From: Cherax quadricarinatus | Lineage: Eukaryota; Arthropoda; Malacostraca; Decapoda; Parastacidae | DNA length: 64,000 nucleotides | Direction of reading: 5' to 3' | NCBI RefSeq assembly: GCF_038502225.1 | Contig: NC_091303.1 | Span: 32,260,030-32,324,029 of the forward strand | Shown: piece by piece, positions 9,740-21,063 of the stretch | Position numbering within the stretch: position 1 is the stretch's first letter | Layout of the letters: each line of letters begins with the position of its first letter | Notes under the pieces: generated by a model | What the model was told of the DNA's origin: nothing | The model's database searches: none | What the model saw: the letters and a program-made list of their open reading frames with translations, nothing else | Made by a program: the position numbers and the translations under genes

Positions 9740-12135
9740 TATAAACGTTTCTTTATAATTTGCTCCACTGGAATTTTGTGACCGCACTCTCCACTATTCC
9801 TTTTACATGCACTGAAGTAGAGGAGACTGAGATCATGAATTACAAGAATATCTTTCTTGAGTCACACAAATAATGAAATGCATCTAATTTAAAAGCGAAT
9901 ATTAATATAGATCAAGAAGGAAAATAAAAGAATAACATTAGACACATCTTTTATTAGCGTTATATATACATTTTTTTTTTCATGGCGTGAAAAATAGAAA
10001 GTAGACTAGTATTATAATTTTCACGGAGTAGCGCTAAATCCGTAGGTGGTCATGTAGCGTGAGGAATGGGAGGGAATCAGGTTTAATGCAAGGAATTGCA
10101 AAATTGATCCAATTTCCTGGATGAGGAGCCCTCTACCGGCATCAACATACCTTCCTCCTCCTGATGGGAACTTAAGCTCAACAACAAAATATGCAGTCAT
10201 AGTGTGTAATTACTTCTTGCTAATTAAGTACTGCAATAAGAATGCGATGTAATTAGTAATTTTGTTATTGAAACGAAATTTAATTAAATATTAAGAACCC
10301 AGAACGAGAGAAGGAAGCCTAGAATACCAACTGAATGCCACCAAATATATGAGGCAATTTCCGTAGATTGGAATTTAGAGGTAAATGGATATCCGATGCC
10401 GTTTATCTCAGTGGGATAGAGAATCCAGTGGTACAACCGTTTCTCAGACTGACCATTAGAGTGCCGATTAACGCATATAACTGCATATATGTTTACAAAC
10501 ACCACCTCTAGGATTTGTTAAGTATTTTGAAAGAGAAGTTAGACAACAGCTGCTTGACAGGACCAAGTTAATGACCATAATTAGGAGTTAGTATGAAACA
10601 TAAAATGTTTATCTTTATGAAATACTCTTCATTTTTTTTATTTTTAACTACTTAAAGCAGGGGAGAACATGGTCAAAAACAGTGTGGTGAACATTAACGG
10701 CTGTTGGCCAAGATATACAACATCTGGACGGACACCTTATGTTTTGTTTAAAAGTGTGAAGAGACGTGAGTTACCTGAGTTACTGGTGTGTCAGGTGCGC
10801 AATACTCGCAGAAAGATGGATGAAAGTGGAATTCCTGTGAATCCTGACTGATGTTGTCATTGGAAACTTCCGTTTAGTTACATCAATAAACTGTGTGCAA
10901 GATTCACATGATAACTATTAAAAAAGTTCAATTTCATGCTATCTCTTAGAGGTTTCTTCAGTATGTGTTACTGCCTTGTTTATTCACACTCATATACCTG
11001 ACATTATTTTAACAGTGAATTGTTGTAATAGGACTAAGACTGTTATTAATAGAAGTCTGTTTGGCGAATAATGAAGGAGGATCGAGTAGTCACTACTTTA
11101 GTTGCGCTCAATGTTTCATACGATTCAAGCCTTTCACACATATAAATAAATTATTAAAATTAGCCGTTTATTTACCCGACAAAGACAGGAGAGTTACAAA
11201 GCAAGTGGTAACCAGGTATACAAGAAAGGGCACCTTTAAGTGGTTGCCGCTGGTGTACGGTAACTAGATCCAACTTTTAGGAACAATTGGCATGTGCAGG
11301 TGACTTGTGACTGAAGTTGTAGGAATCATTCCCAAAACACTTTGTGGCGTAGCTTGTAATTAAAAAAAAAATGGCGCCTTCTAATTGAACGATCCCGGAG
11401 AGTGATATTCAAGTGTGTAGGAGAAAATCTGCCAAACTAATGAGTAAAATTGTGTGAAATTTTGAGTCCTATAAATCACGGTCAATATATTTGAGCCAGC
11501 CTCTTGTGACTGGTTTTAGTATTTATCGGCCGGGGTAGATCTCGTTAATTTCATTTTGTATGAGAGGAAATTTGTCAGTGCAATCATTTTTTTATATAAA
11601 ACTTGCAGTTGATGGAATCTGCACTTTAACTGGGGAATGACTCTTCGGTTGGCTTCAAATTTTTAGTCTTGGTGAGTTTTCCAAAAAAAAGCAAGACTTG
11701 CGTGCTTATTGAGCTCCAAACGTTTCTATTTTGCAAATTTTAATAAATAAATAGAGATTTTTATTTTCAGGTGCAATACATTAACATTGATGTATTCCAT
11801 AAAAAAAGACACATTATAAATTTAAATAGTTAAGATGTAAATTTGATAGGCTTCAAAATTTTACTAAAAGAAATCTATACTTTCACTTTGCATTATGTAA
11901 ATTTTAAATTTCTAGTTTAAGTGAATAAATTGGTTTCCATGTAATAACTAAAGAATGACTCTTGTGGTCGGCTTCTAACCTTAATGAGCTGGTGCATCTT
12001 AATTCGAAGTGATTTTGTACTAAAATTTACTAATTTTTTAGAATTAAAAACGCAAAATAAAAAAAAATTATTAGCAGACTTTTAAATAGAACAGAACTGC
12101 AAAAATTAAAATTGAGAAATATCGAAAAATCTCTT
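9740..12135. other. unassigned AT-rich sequence
   Basis: About 2.4 kb in which I recognise no domain, RNA or repeat family. Short frames at 10284-10505 (-), 10669-10851 (+) and 11061-11267 (+) carry no known motif. Confidence 0.4.
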
Positions 12136-12146
12136 TTTCAATAGCC

Positions 12147-12147
<1 letters not shown>

Positions 12148-12190
<43 letters not shown>
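12148..12190. repeat. (TTA)n microsatellite
   Basis: About 43 bp of TTA/ATT trinucleotide at the 3' edge of the decayed PLE to the right. Similar trinucleotide tracts lie at 51129-51217 and 51885-52058. Confidence 0.95.
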
Positions 12191-12194
12191 TCCA

Positions 12195-13600
12195 CGAGTT
12201 TATTGAATTCTTAAAAACTTTGTGCCAGACCCGGCACGTTAGGTACAGACGAAGGGGCACAAGGGTAATCGAGATGGTGTACTTGCAAATTCTTTGTTCT
12301 GTTATGCTGATGGTAATAATTACAGATGCTTCAGTACAGTGGTGTCTTTCAGTGATGGATTCTCTGTAAATGAATTGTTTCGTTTCATTTCATGAGATGT
12401 CCCTCTTTAAATCTGTGCAGGACAAAAGCATTTTTGGTGAATTCTCGGTTGCGTGCATTTTTGTGTTCTCGGACCCCTGTAAAAAGATTCCTCCGTGTTT
12501 ATCCTACATATATTTTCTTGCACCCTCCTCATGTTATCGTGTACCCGCCTGCTTCACTGTTTTGTTAGAGATATTTCTTTATGGTGAGATCTCTGATGGA
12601 AGATGTGGCCCTGGTATCAACGCAGATACTGCCTACTTCCCCTCCAGGTAGAGTTAGAAATCTGGGCTTATTTATGGTGACAGTATTGGCAAAGTCGAGT
12701 ATTTTCAAAGCTCTGCATTTGAAATCTTGTATAAGATAGGGAGGGAAGTGTAATCGTGTGAAGGCATAGGACTGGATATATGGATAATTCTAAGAAAAAA
12801 ACAGTGCCACGCTTCTCTTGGTGTGAGTAGAAATACGTAAGGTCACCTTTATTTTTTGTTGTTTTAGTTGTCTGTAAACTCTGAAGGAAAGGTTGTCTTT
12901 GTTCAGTAATCCGCACAGAAGAACATCAAGAAATGACACTTTGCCTTCGTTTTTTTAGTTCAAGGGATGTCATCTACAAAACTGAACTATGCGACGGTAT
13001 TAGGAATAATACTGCGAGAACCTCCATCCTCTTTGTTTTCCATAAAAATGTTAACCATAACTGTACTCAGTGGACTTCCCAGGGCTATGACAAAGCATTG
13101 TTTAAAAAACCGGTTTCCACATCTGAAGGGATTGAAATTAACACACAGCTCGATGGATACTATGAAGTCATAGTGGGACAGAGGCAAGTTAAGTCGTCAG
13201 TAGGAACATTGGTGAAGAGTGTGGGTACATCAAATCATACCATATATTTATTCCTAATGTTAATGTTTTTGATGGGTCCAAGGTCTACAAAGTGCTGAAA
13301 AATCAGAGCTTATGAAATCTAGCATGTTGGATAAACTTTTGGCTAGGTGTCCAGCTATTGTGTGAGAGGCGCTTCCAATTTTTGAAGTGACAGGACTGAT
13401 AGGAATTCCTGGTTTGTGTCTTTGATAGTCCATATAACCTGGCTTGTTTAGGTTGTCTTGGCAACAGATTTACAAGTTTCTTACCCTTTTCAGAACTATG
13501 AAAAATGTGGCGTGTTTCCTGTGGGAAGATGTAGGTGTATTCGTCTAGGTCTCGCTCTGTAATGTTGATAAGTATTGGTGTCAGAAGTTACGAAATTGTC
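12195..13600 (-). pseudogene. Penelope-like element, RT to GIY-YIG, decayed
   Basis: Minus-strand translation, shifting frame repeatedly, gives PLE landmarks in the correct order. They are a YGLSKTHK-PGIPISPVTSKIG block with IAGHLAKSLSNML (about 13440-13320), FTNVPTDDL (about 13230), HYDFIVSIELCV with the open segment FKQCFVIALGSPLS (12987-13187), the catalytic FVDD box (about 12970), FLDVLL and a FYSH segment. Downstream there is a GIY-YIG-like piece (YVG-stop-TRRNL, then VREHKNARNREF) at about 12530-12440. PLEs encode a reverse transcriptase fused to a GIY-YIG endonuclease. At least four frame breaks and several stops make this copy dead and old. No terminal repeat was recognised. Confidence 0.75.
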
Positions 13601-13604
13601 TGCT

Positions 13605-13966
<362 letters not shown>

Positions 13967-14085
13967 ATAAATTCAGCTGTAGTTTAAAATCAGTTAATAA
14001 ATTAAATTGTATAGGAAATTCCTTTTTAAATCAATAGACTTCAAGTTCTAAAGTTAAACTAAAAAGTTTAAGAAAACATACTGCC

Positions 14086-14534
14086 TTGCAAATAAAGTAA
14101 GAAGCCTCCGAAGCCTTATCATTGAACCCCGCTCCGCAGGAACGACCAGCGTAAACATTGGCGACAGCGGTGGTCGGGGCGGTTGTGTTCCCCAAGGAGG
14201 GAAGGAAGAGAGATGAAGTCGTCTTCACTTCATCACACCACACAAGAAGCATCCGTCTCTCAACGAGTTATCCTGATGTCTTGTCTGCACGTTTCAGCAC
14301 CCAGACACAGGTACATGCAGGATCCAGGCCGAAATCTGAGAAATATATTTGAGAAATATAAGTGGAACTCCACGCCACAGCGCTCCACGCTGTTTCTCAA
14401 GTCACGTGTTCAGCATCACTTGTATGTTGCTGCTGTTGTTTTTCAGCGCAGCACGGCTATTTCAGCAAGTCAGAGGTGAGTTTGTGGTGACTTCAGCTTC
14501 CAGTGTGGGTGTTTCTCCAAGTGGGTATGTGGGA
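14086..14534 (+). mobile_element. non-coding LTR element copy 1, left part
   Basis: Left segment of an LTR element whose right segment is at 23719-25697. Bases 14086-14157 match the last 72 bp of the LTR at 25379-25697 (TTGCAAATAAA through GCCTCCGAAGCC to GTAAACA), so the 5' LTR is truncated. Directly after it comes TTGGCGACAGCGG, in the place expected for a primer-binding site. From 14158 the sequence is collinear with 29690-30080 of copy 2. I see no gag, protease, RT or integrase motif, so it fits a large non-autonomous LTR derivative. Confidence 0.7.
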
Positions 14535-14538
14535 GAGG

Positions 14539-14785
14539 GACATAAGAACATAAGAAAGAAGGAACACTGCAACAGGCCTACTGACCCATGGGGAGCAGGT
14601 CCATGTCCCCCCCCCCGGATTAGACCAATGACCCCCCCCCCCCTGGATTAGACCAATGACCCCCCCCCGATTATCCCAAAGACCCACCCAGTCTGGTCAT
14701 CTCCACTCAAGGATGGAGCACTGCACCAGACCCAGCAGCACAAGCTAGTCAGGTCTAACTCACACCCACCCACACCCACTCATGT
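14539..14785 (-). mobile_element. CR1-tail-bearing SINE-like repeat
   Basis: 14539-14600 is the reverse complement of the family B CR1 3' end (AACACTGC, AGGCCTACTG and CCCAT boxes plus tandem ATAAGAAC). It is followed by a poly(C)-interrupted body with a GGATTAGACCAATGAC repeat and a second AAGAACATAAGAAC at about 14791. Short elements that carry the 3' tail of a partner LINE are a known SINE design. No tRNA head was found, so this may simply be a truncated LINE tail with expansions. Confidence 0.45.
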
Positions 14786-15218
14786 ATTTATAAGAACATA
14801 AGAACAAACATTGAAATGGTATAAAATACCGACAGAACAATCAAACCCAGCCCCTCCCACTCATATATTTGTCCAGTCTCTTCTTAAAGCTACCCAAGGT
14901 CCTAGCCTCTATCACCCCACTGGGAAGACTGTTCCACGCATCTACAACTCTGTTAGAAAACCAGTACTTACCTATGTCCTTTCTAAATCTAAATTTATCC
15001 AACTTAAATCCATTATTCCTGGTTCTTACCTGGTTCGACACCCTCAGTACTTTATTAACGTCTCCCTTGTTTATGCCCGTCATCCACTTATACACTTCAA
15101 TGATATCTCCCCTCATTCTACGCCTCTCCAGGGAGTGGAGATTTAAGGCTTTAAGTCTATCTTCATACGGGAGGTTCCTTACACAGTAAATCATTTTAGT
15201 CATTCTTCTCTGTATGTT
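14786..15218 (-). pseudogene. family B CR1-like element, 3' fragment
   Basis: Minus-strand copy of the last about 120 codons of family B ORF2, open from 15203 to 14841: RNLPYEDRLKALNLHSLE, FRKDIGKYWFSNRVVDAW, LGSFKKRLDKYMSGRGWV, then stop. This ending is almost identical to the plus-strand element at 20571-20934. Downstream, its 3' UTR is replaced by TGTCGGTATTTTATACCA (14814-14835), which is the tail motif of the palindromic PLE derivatives. Confidence 0.85.
14814..14835 (-). repeat. Penelope-like terminal tail motif
   Basis: TGTCGGTATTTTATACCA on the minus strand, containing the short inverted repeat GGTAT/ATACC. The same motif ends the insertions at 2123-2140 and 17831-17850, and a diverged form lies at 37648-37668. 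Confidence 0.6.
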
Positions 15219-16168
15219 CTAACCTATTTTTAAAACTACACAACGTTTTAACCTCAATTTATTTATTTATTCCTGTTTTCCATTTATACTCCTCGATCAT
15301 ATCCCCAATCATATTCGAGAGAGTGCAGATTCAGGGCCCTCAGTCTATCCTCATAGGGAAGATTTCTGATACATGGGATCATCTTTGTCATCCTCCTCTG
15401 TACGTTTTCCAGAGCATTTATATCCATTCTGTAATACGGTGACCAGAACTGAGCAGCATAGTCTAAATGAGGCCTAACCAAGGATATATAGAGTTGAAGA
15501 ACAACCTGAGGACTTCTATTATTTATACTTCTAGATATGAAGCCAAGAATTCTGTTAGCTTTATTGTGAACAGTAAGGCACTGTTGTCTTGGTTTTAGAT
15601 TACTGCTAACCAGAACTCCTAAATCCTTTTCGCAATCAGTAGTATTAAGATCAACATTATTTAGTTTATATGTGGCATGGTTATTTAGCTGTCCAACATT
15701 TAGAACTTTGTATTTGACAATATTAAACTGCATCTGCCACTTCTCCGACCACTGCATCAGTCTATTCAAATCATCCTGGAGTGCTCTAGTGTCCTCATTA
15801 GAATGAATTGGACGATCTATTTTGATATCATCAGCAAATTTGCTTATGTCGCTATTCATTCCCTCATCTATGTCGTTTATGTAAATTGTGAACAACAACG
15901 GGCCCAACACTGACCCCTGACGAACACCGCTTGTGACGTGCCCCCATTCTGATTTCTCCCCATTTACGAAACTCTCTGCTGCCTATTTGTCAGCCATGCC
16001 TCTACCCAGGAAAAAATTTCTCCTCCTATTCCGTGTGCCTTAAGTTTCCTCAATAGCCTCTGGTGTGGAACTCTATCGAAAGCCTTACTGAAGTCCATAT
16101 ACACAATATCATATTCATTACCATGATCTACCTCCTCAAACACCTTAGTGAAAAAAGTTAGTAAATTC
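15219..16168 (-). mobile_element. family B CR1-like element (copy 2), 3' part
   Basis: 3' half of a minus-strand CR1-like element interrupted by the plus-strand copy at 16169-21063; the 5' half is at 21064-23718. The reading frame of the NLLTFF segment at 16150-16167 continues the segment ending SCFTN at 21062. AATTC at 16164-16168 and 21064-21068 is the probable short target-site duplication. Confidence 0.85.
15284..15910 (-). pseudogene. family B ORF2, C-terminal RT segment (copy 2)
   Basis: 208-codon open segment starting just before motif C. It begins LGPLLFTIYINDIDEG, followed by FADDIKIDRPIHS (FADD box), then QWSEKWQMQFN, SLVRPHLDYAAQFW and NLPYEDRLRALNLHSLE. The real end is lost to a shift at about 15310, where the frame reads into YDWGYDRGV. 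Upstream, motif A (MDFSKAFDRVPH) is readable at about 16090 in a different frame, so at least two frameshifts separate it from the 5' half. Confidence 0.8.
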
Positions 16169-16298
16169 AGTGGTGACGTGTACTTAGCTCTGTGAAGACC
16201 TGTTTGTGTGCTCTTGAGTGGTGACCTGTACTTTGAGTGCTGACCTATACTTAACTCTGTGAAGAAGTGTCTTGTTTGCTCCCGTGGACTGAACCAAG

Positions 16299-17057
16299 AT
16301 GCCCTCCATCGAGCAACTTTACCAGCAACTTAAGGAAGAATTGAGGGCAGCGAAGATGGAGATACGGCGATTGACCGAGGAAAACAAGAGGATTCGTAGT
16401 AGTCCTCCTGTTTCGAGTCCTCAGGTCAAGAAGGGATCGTGATCAGTGGCTGGACAGCAGGGGACGACGAAGTTGACGATCAAGAAGACGAATGGAAAGC
16501 CAGAAACGATGAAGAAGAAAGAGACTGCTGTGGAAACTCCCGTGGAAACCTCCAACGCATTCTCGGTGCTACCCGACGAATGTGAGTCTACTACTGGGAT
16601 CGTCACGACGAACGACAACAAGGAAGGTAAGAATATTGTTGTTGTTGGGGATAGCCAGGTTAGATACATGGATAGGGCATTCTGCTTGAAGGACAGGAGT
16701 AGGAGACAAAGGGTATGCTTTCCTGGGGCTGGGATGGAGGACATTGTTAGCCGGCTTGATAACATCATGAACGGTAATGGGATCAATCCTATTATTTGCC
16801 TCAGTGCTGGAGGCAATGATGTAGGCAAGCGTAGAAGTGAGGATTTAGTTAGAAAGTTCAGGACAGCTATAGACATGATTAGGAAGAAGGGGGGGCGCCC
16901 TGTTATATATGGCATTTTGCCAAGAAGAGGTGTTAGTAATGAATGGTTGTCCAGAGCAATTGGTATTAATTGTTGGCTGGATAAACACTGTAAGGATAAT
17001 GCAGTACCATTCATTGACAACTGGGACAACTTCTATGGCCGAAATGACATGTATGCC
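16299..17057 (+). pseudogene. CR1 ORF1, esterase-like, 5' part (one TGA, then interrupted)
   Basis: Starts ATG at 16299 (MPSIEQLYQQLKEEL), a short coiled-coil segment. An in-frame TGA lies at 16440-16442, and the same frame stays open from there to the insertion at 17058. The esterase-like domain shows GDSQVRYMD (block I Ser motif, about 16648), LSAGGND (block III GxND, about 16801) and IPFID-type residues near the break. The last block, DGVHLS with its Asp/His pair, lies beyond the insertion at 17876-17895. In CR1 elements this ORF1 domain belongs to the SGNH hydrolase fold; its exact substrate is not established. Only one base change and one insertion separate this copy from an intact frame. 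Confidence 0.85.
17045..17057. repeat. target-site duplication, left copy
   Basis: TGACATGTATGCC occurs here and at 17863-17875, flanking the palindromic insertion exactly. Confidence 0.9.
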
Positions 17058-17862
17058 GTGGCAATATAAACACAAATGCAGTATAATGTGATCCTTTATT
17101 GACTACGTTTCGCCCACACAGTGGGCTTTTTCAAGTCACAAACAGAACTACCTGGGGTGGAAGGAACGCGAGTATTTATAGTCCGGCTGAGGTCAGGTGA
17201 AGAATGCTGCATCTGATGATGTACCGAGTTGGGTTGTAGAGTCTAAAAACTTGGGTAGCTTGGAAAGGAGACTGGACAAGTTTGTGAGCAGACCTTCTAC
17301 AGTTTTCTTATGTGGGATAGCGATGAAGAAGTTTCTTGGCAAGTGGTTCAGCTATGTTATAGAAGCCACTATTCTGGTTGAAGTTGTCGGATATAGAAAT
17401 AAGTGATGATTCCAGGATTCTTCGGTATTGACTTCTGTGGCGATAAGTCTTGAGTTTCTGTAGTTTATCAAGTGGTTGTGTGAATTACGGTGTTGTATCG
17501 ACAACTTCAACCAGAATAGTGGCTTCTATAACATAGCTGAACCACTTGCCAAGAAACTTCTTCATCGCTATCCCACATAGAAAACTGTAGAAGGTCTGCT
17601 CACAAACTTGTCCAGTCTCCTTTCCAAGCTACCCAAGTTTTTAGACTCTACAACCCAACTCGGTACATCATCAGATGCAGCATTCTTCACCTGACCTCAG
17701 CCGGACTATAAATACTCGCGTTCCTTCCACCCCAGGTAGTTCTGTTTGTGACTTGAAAAAGCCCACTGTGTGGGCGAAACGTAGTCAATAAAGGATCACA
17801 TTATACTGCATTTGTGTTTATATTGCCATTGTGTCGGTATTTTATACCATTTATTTCCATTC
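17058..17862 (+). mobile_element. palindromic Penelope-like derivative inserted in CR1 ORF1
   Basis: An 805-bp insertion with about 331-bp inverted arms (17059-17389 and 17499-17828) around a 109-bp spacer. The right end is a unique tail with GGTATTTTATACC. Each arm has the hairpin TTGAAAAA-GCCCAC-TGT-GTGGGC-GAAACG followed by CAATAAAG. The 13-bp target-site duplication is clear. The arm also encodes, at about 17197-17290, a segment resembling the C-terminus of CR1 ORF2 (VPSWVVESKNLGSLERRLDK). It does not code for a complete protein. Confidence 0.8.
17748..17795 (+). ncRNA. hammerhead-like hairpin plus CAATAAAG
   Basis: TTGAAAAA, a 6-bp stem GCCCAC/GTGGGC and GAAACG, then CAATAAAG. Core positions 3 and 8 again read U and A. 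The mirror copy lies at about 17088-17136 on the minus strand. Stems I and III are not demonstrated. Confidence 0.45.
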
Positions 17863-17875
17863 TGACATGTATGCC
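17863..17875. repeat. target-site duplication, right copy
   Basis: Second TGACATGTATGCC, where CR1 ORF1 resumes. Confidence 0.9.
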
Positions 17876-17956
17876 AGGGATGGGGTTCACTTATCCAGGG
17901 CAGGTGTGGGTTTTCTTGCTAACTCAGTTGAGGGGGTTGTTAGGACTTTAAACTAG
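17863..17956 (+). pseudogene. CR1 ORF1, 3' end after the insertion
   Basis: Continues the ORF1 frame: DMYARDGVHLS (the Asp-x-x-His block of the esterase-like domain), then GFLANSVEGVVRTLN and a TAG stop at 17954-17956. The equivalent end in the minus-strand copy is DGVHLSGDGVVALANSIERV. Confidence 0.85.
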
Positions 17957-17970
17957 GATTAGTTAGAGGT

Positions 17971-20934
17971 ATGGGTTTAGAAATGATTAATAATGAGTAT
18001 GGATATATTGACTTATGCTCTGATATTAAGAATCTTAATAGTAACTGTCATGGAGTAACTCTGCGTAATGATAATTTCAGAAATTGTGTAAAAACAAAGA
18101 TGAATAGGAAAAATGTGCAGAAGAAAAAACATATGATGGTATTTTATGCTAACAGTCGAAGTGCAAGAAATAAAATTAATGAACTACGTTTGGTAGCATG
18201 TGCTGTGAACTTTGATATCATTGCATTAACTGAAACGTGGTATGATTTAAAGAGTCGGGATATGACTGCTGAGTGTAATATTCAGGGATTTAAGTTATTC
18301 AATGTGGATAGATGTAATGGGAAGGGGGGAGGAGTTGCATTGTATGTTGGAGAAAATATTAATTGTTGCATAAAAACAGATATAAAAATAGATGGAGCAG
18401 TAACAGAGTCTGTTTGGGTAGAGTTCGTGGAGGGTCAAGAAAAACTAATTCTAGGTGTAATATACCGACCTCCAGGCTTGGATCACGATAGAGGGAGACT
18501 TCTTTGGGACGAAATTGTTAGGGCTTCTGGACACAGTAACGTAGTCATAGTAGGGGACTTTAACTTTAGCCAAATTGACTGGAATTCTTTGACAGGTAAT
18601 CTAGAGTCCAGTGACTTCATGGAAACAGTTCAGGACTGTTTTCTGAAACAGAGTGTAACTGAACCTACCAGGGGTAATAATTTGCTAGACCCAGTCTTGT
18701 CAAATAAGGAAACACTCGTGAATAATCTGGAGATCACTGAAGAGCTTGGCGCAAGTGATCACAAATCCATCACCTTTAGCATTAATTGGGAATGCAAGAA
18801 TAATGATAATACAGTAAAAATCCCCGATTTTCGTTCTGCCGATTATAATGGACTTAGGGAACATCTGTCTAATCTTGATTGGGGTTATCTAGCTAATGAT
18901 TTTATTGACGATAATCATACTTATGAATATGAAGGGATCTGCTTTTATGATTGTTTTCTTAATAATGTACACAGTGCCCAGAGTATATACATTCCCCAGA
19001 GAGAAATTAGGTCTAATAATAACGATCCCAAATGGGTTAACAGGAGGCTAAAGCATCTATTAGGGGAGAAAAGGGGAATTTATAGGCGCATCAGAAGAGG
19101 AGAGGTTAACCTTACTGACCAATATGTTCAGCTTAAAAGAGAAGTAAAAAAGGCGATTAGAAAGGCTAAACGTGACTATGAAATTAGAGTCGCTAATGAA
19201 TCAAAGACTAATCCAAAGGGGTTCTTTCAAGTGTATAGGACGAAGGTGAAGGAAAAAGTAGGACCTCTAAAATCTGGGAATGGACAGCTGACGGATAATG
19301 AACTGGAAATGTGTTCCTTATTTAATGACTATTTTTTGTCAGTTTTTACACAGGAAGATGTAAATGAGATTCCAGTAATAAACAATTATTTAGTTCCTGA
19401 TGAATTTAAGTTAACTAATATTACTGTCACGAGGGACATGGTTATTAAACAGATAGACAAACTGAAACAAAATAAGTCCCCGGGACCCGATGAGTTGTTT
19501 TCAAGGGTACTTAAGGAATGCAAGATGGAGCTTAGTCAGCCATTAACGAGTGTATTCAATGCGTCCATCCTTACCAGTGTTGTGCCAGAGATGTGGAAGA
19601 TGGCTAATGTGGTTCCTATATTCAAATCAGGGGATAAGTCCACTCCTTCAAATTACCGTCCAATAAGCCTGACATCTATAGTGGGCAAGTTATTAGAATC
19701 AATTATAGCTGACATTATCAGAAGTCACCTTGAAGAGCATAACTTGATAAATGAATCTCAGCATGGATTCACGAGAGGTCGTTCCTGCCTGATAAACTTA
19801 CTGACGTTCTTCAATAGAACATTTGAGGCAGTTGACAGTGATAAGGAATATGATATTGTTTATTTGGATTTTAGTAAAGCCTTCGACAGAGTACCTCACA
19901 AGAGACTCTTAAGAAAAGTGGCAGCTCATGGTATATGAGGTAAAGTTCTAGCATGGATTGAGGCATGGCTTACCAATAGAAAGCAGAGAGTTACCATTAA
20001 TGGAGTGAAATCTGAATGGGGATTAGTCACTAGTGGCGTTCCACAAGGATCAGTTTTAGGCCCTCTCTTGTTCATAATTTACATTAATGACCTTGATGAA
20101 GGGATTACTAGCGACATGAGTAAGTTTGCTGATGATACAAAGATAGGCCGTATAATTCACTCTGAGGAGGATATCAATGAACTCCAGGACGATTTGAACA
20201 AATTAATGTCTTGGTCTGAGAAATGGCAGATGAAGTTTAATGTGGATAAGTGTAAGGTACTTGCCCTTGGTAATGAAAATAACCCTCGAAGCTATAATCT
20301 AGGTGAAGTAGAGCTTGGTCATACAGAATGCGAAAAAGACTTGGGAGTCATGGTAAGCAGACATCTAAAGCCAAGACAGCAGTGCCTCAGTGTGCGCAAC
20401 AAGGCCAACAGATTACTTGGATTTATCTCAAGAAGTATAAGTAACAGAAGTCCAAAAGTTATTTTACAGCTCTATACATCACTAGTGAGGCCTCATTTAG
20501 ATTATGCTGCTCAGTTTTGGTCCCCTTACTACAGGATGGACATAGACTCATTAGAGAACATACAGAGAAGAATGACTAAAATGATTTACTGTGTAAGGAA
20601 CCTCCCGTATGAAGATAGACTTAAAGCCTTAAATCTCCACTCTCTGGAGAGGCGTAGAATGAGGGGAGATATCATTGAAGTGTATAAGTGGATGACGGGC
20701 ATAAACAAGGGAAACATTAATAAAGTACTGAGGGTGTCGAACCAGGTAAGAACCAGGAATAATGGATTTAAGTTGGATAAATTTAGATTTAGAAAGGACA
20801 TAGGTAAGTACTGGTTTTCTAACAGAGTTGTAGATGCGTGGAACAGTCTTCCCAGTGGGGTGATAGAGGTTAGGACCTTGGGTAGCTTTAAGAAGAGACT
20901 GGACAAATATATGAGTGGGAGGGGCTGGGTTTGA
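17971..20934 (+). pseudogene. CR1 ORF2: endonuclease-reverse transcriptase, one TGA
   Basis: A frame of 988 codons including the stop, starting ATG 15 bp after the ORF1 stop and broken only by TGA at 19936-19938 (codon 656), where the sister copy has Gly. The N-terminal apurinic-type endonuclease nicks target DNA: NSRSARNKI (about residue 60), LTETW, GGGVALY, VIVGDFNFSQIDW (about 190-203) and GASDHKS (about 260). The reverse transcriptase then copies the RNA: NKSPGPD (about 500), NYRPISLTS (about 562), NESQHGF, motif A LDFSKAFD (about 631), PQGSVLGP (about 690) and motif C FADD (about 719). The C-terminal domain ends KRLDKYMSGRGWV. A young copy that is inactive as read unless the TGA is read through. 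Confidence 0.9.
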
Positions 20935-21042
20935 TTGGTGTCAAGGGGTACGGGAGTTATTTCTTGAGTAGCTTTAGGTAGATGTCGTTTTGATAAGGAC
21001 CTGCCTCGTATGGGCCAGTAGGCCTTCTGCAGTGTTCCTACA

Positions 21043-21063
21043 TTCTTATGTTCTTATGTTCTT
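21043..21063 (+). repeat. CR1 3'-terminal octamer repeat
   Basis: Tandem TTCTTATG units end the element, matching the short 3' octamer repeats typical of the CR1 clade in place of poly(A). Confidence 0.8.

Larger units (their letters stand above)
16169..21063 (+). mobile_element. family B CR1-like element (copy 1), near complete
   Basis: A 4.9-kb (including the 805-bp insertion) plus-strand non-LTR element inserted into a minus-strand copy of the same family. It has a 5' UTR (16169-16298), ORF1 with an SGNH-esterase-like domain (16299-17956, interrupted), ORF2 with endonuclease and RT (17971-20934), and a 3' UTR ending in tandem TTCTTATG octamers (21043-21063). An ORF1 esterase and a 3' octamer repeat are both described features of the CR1 clade. 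Damage is light: two in-frame TGA codons plus the palindromic insertion. Confidence 0.9.

Noticed and set aside
16421..17029. 202-codon minus-strand frame opposite CR1 ORF1
   Set aside because: It lies antisense to a frame with clear esterase motifs and has no motif of its own.
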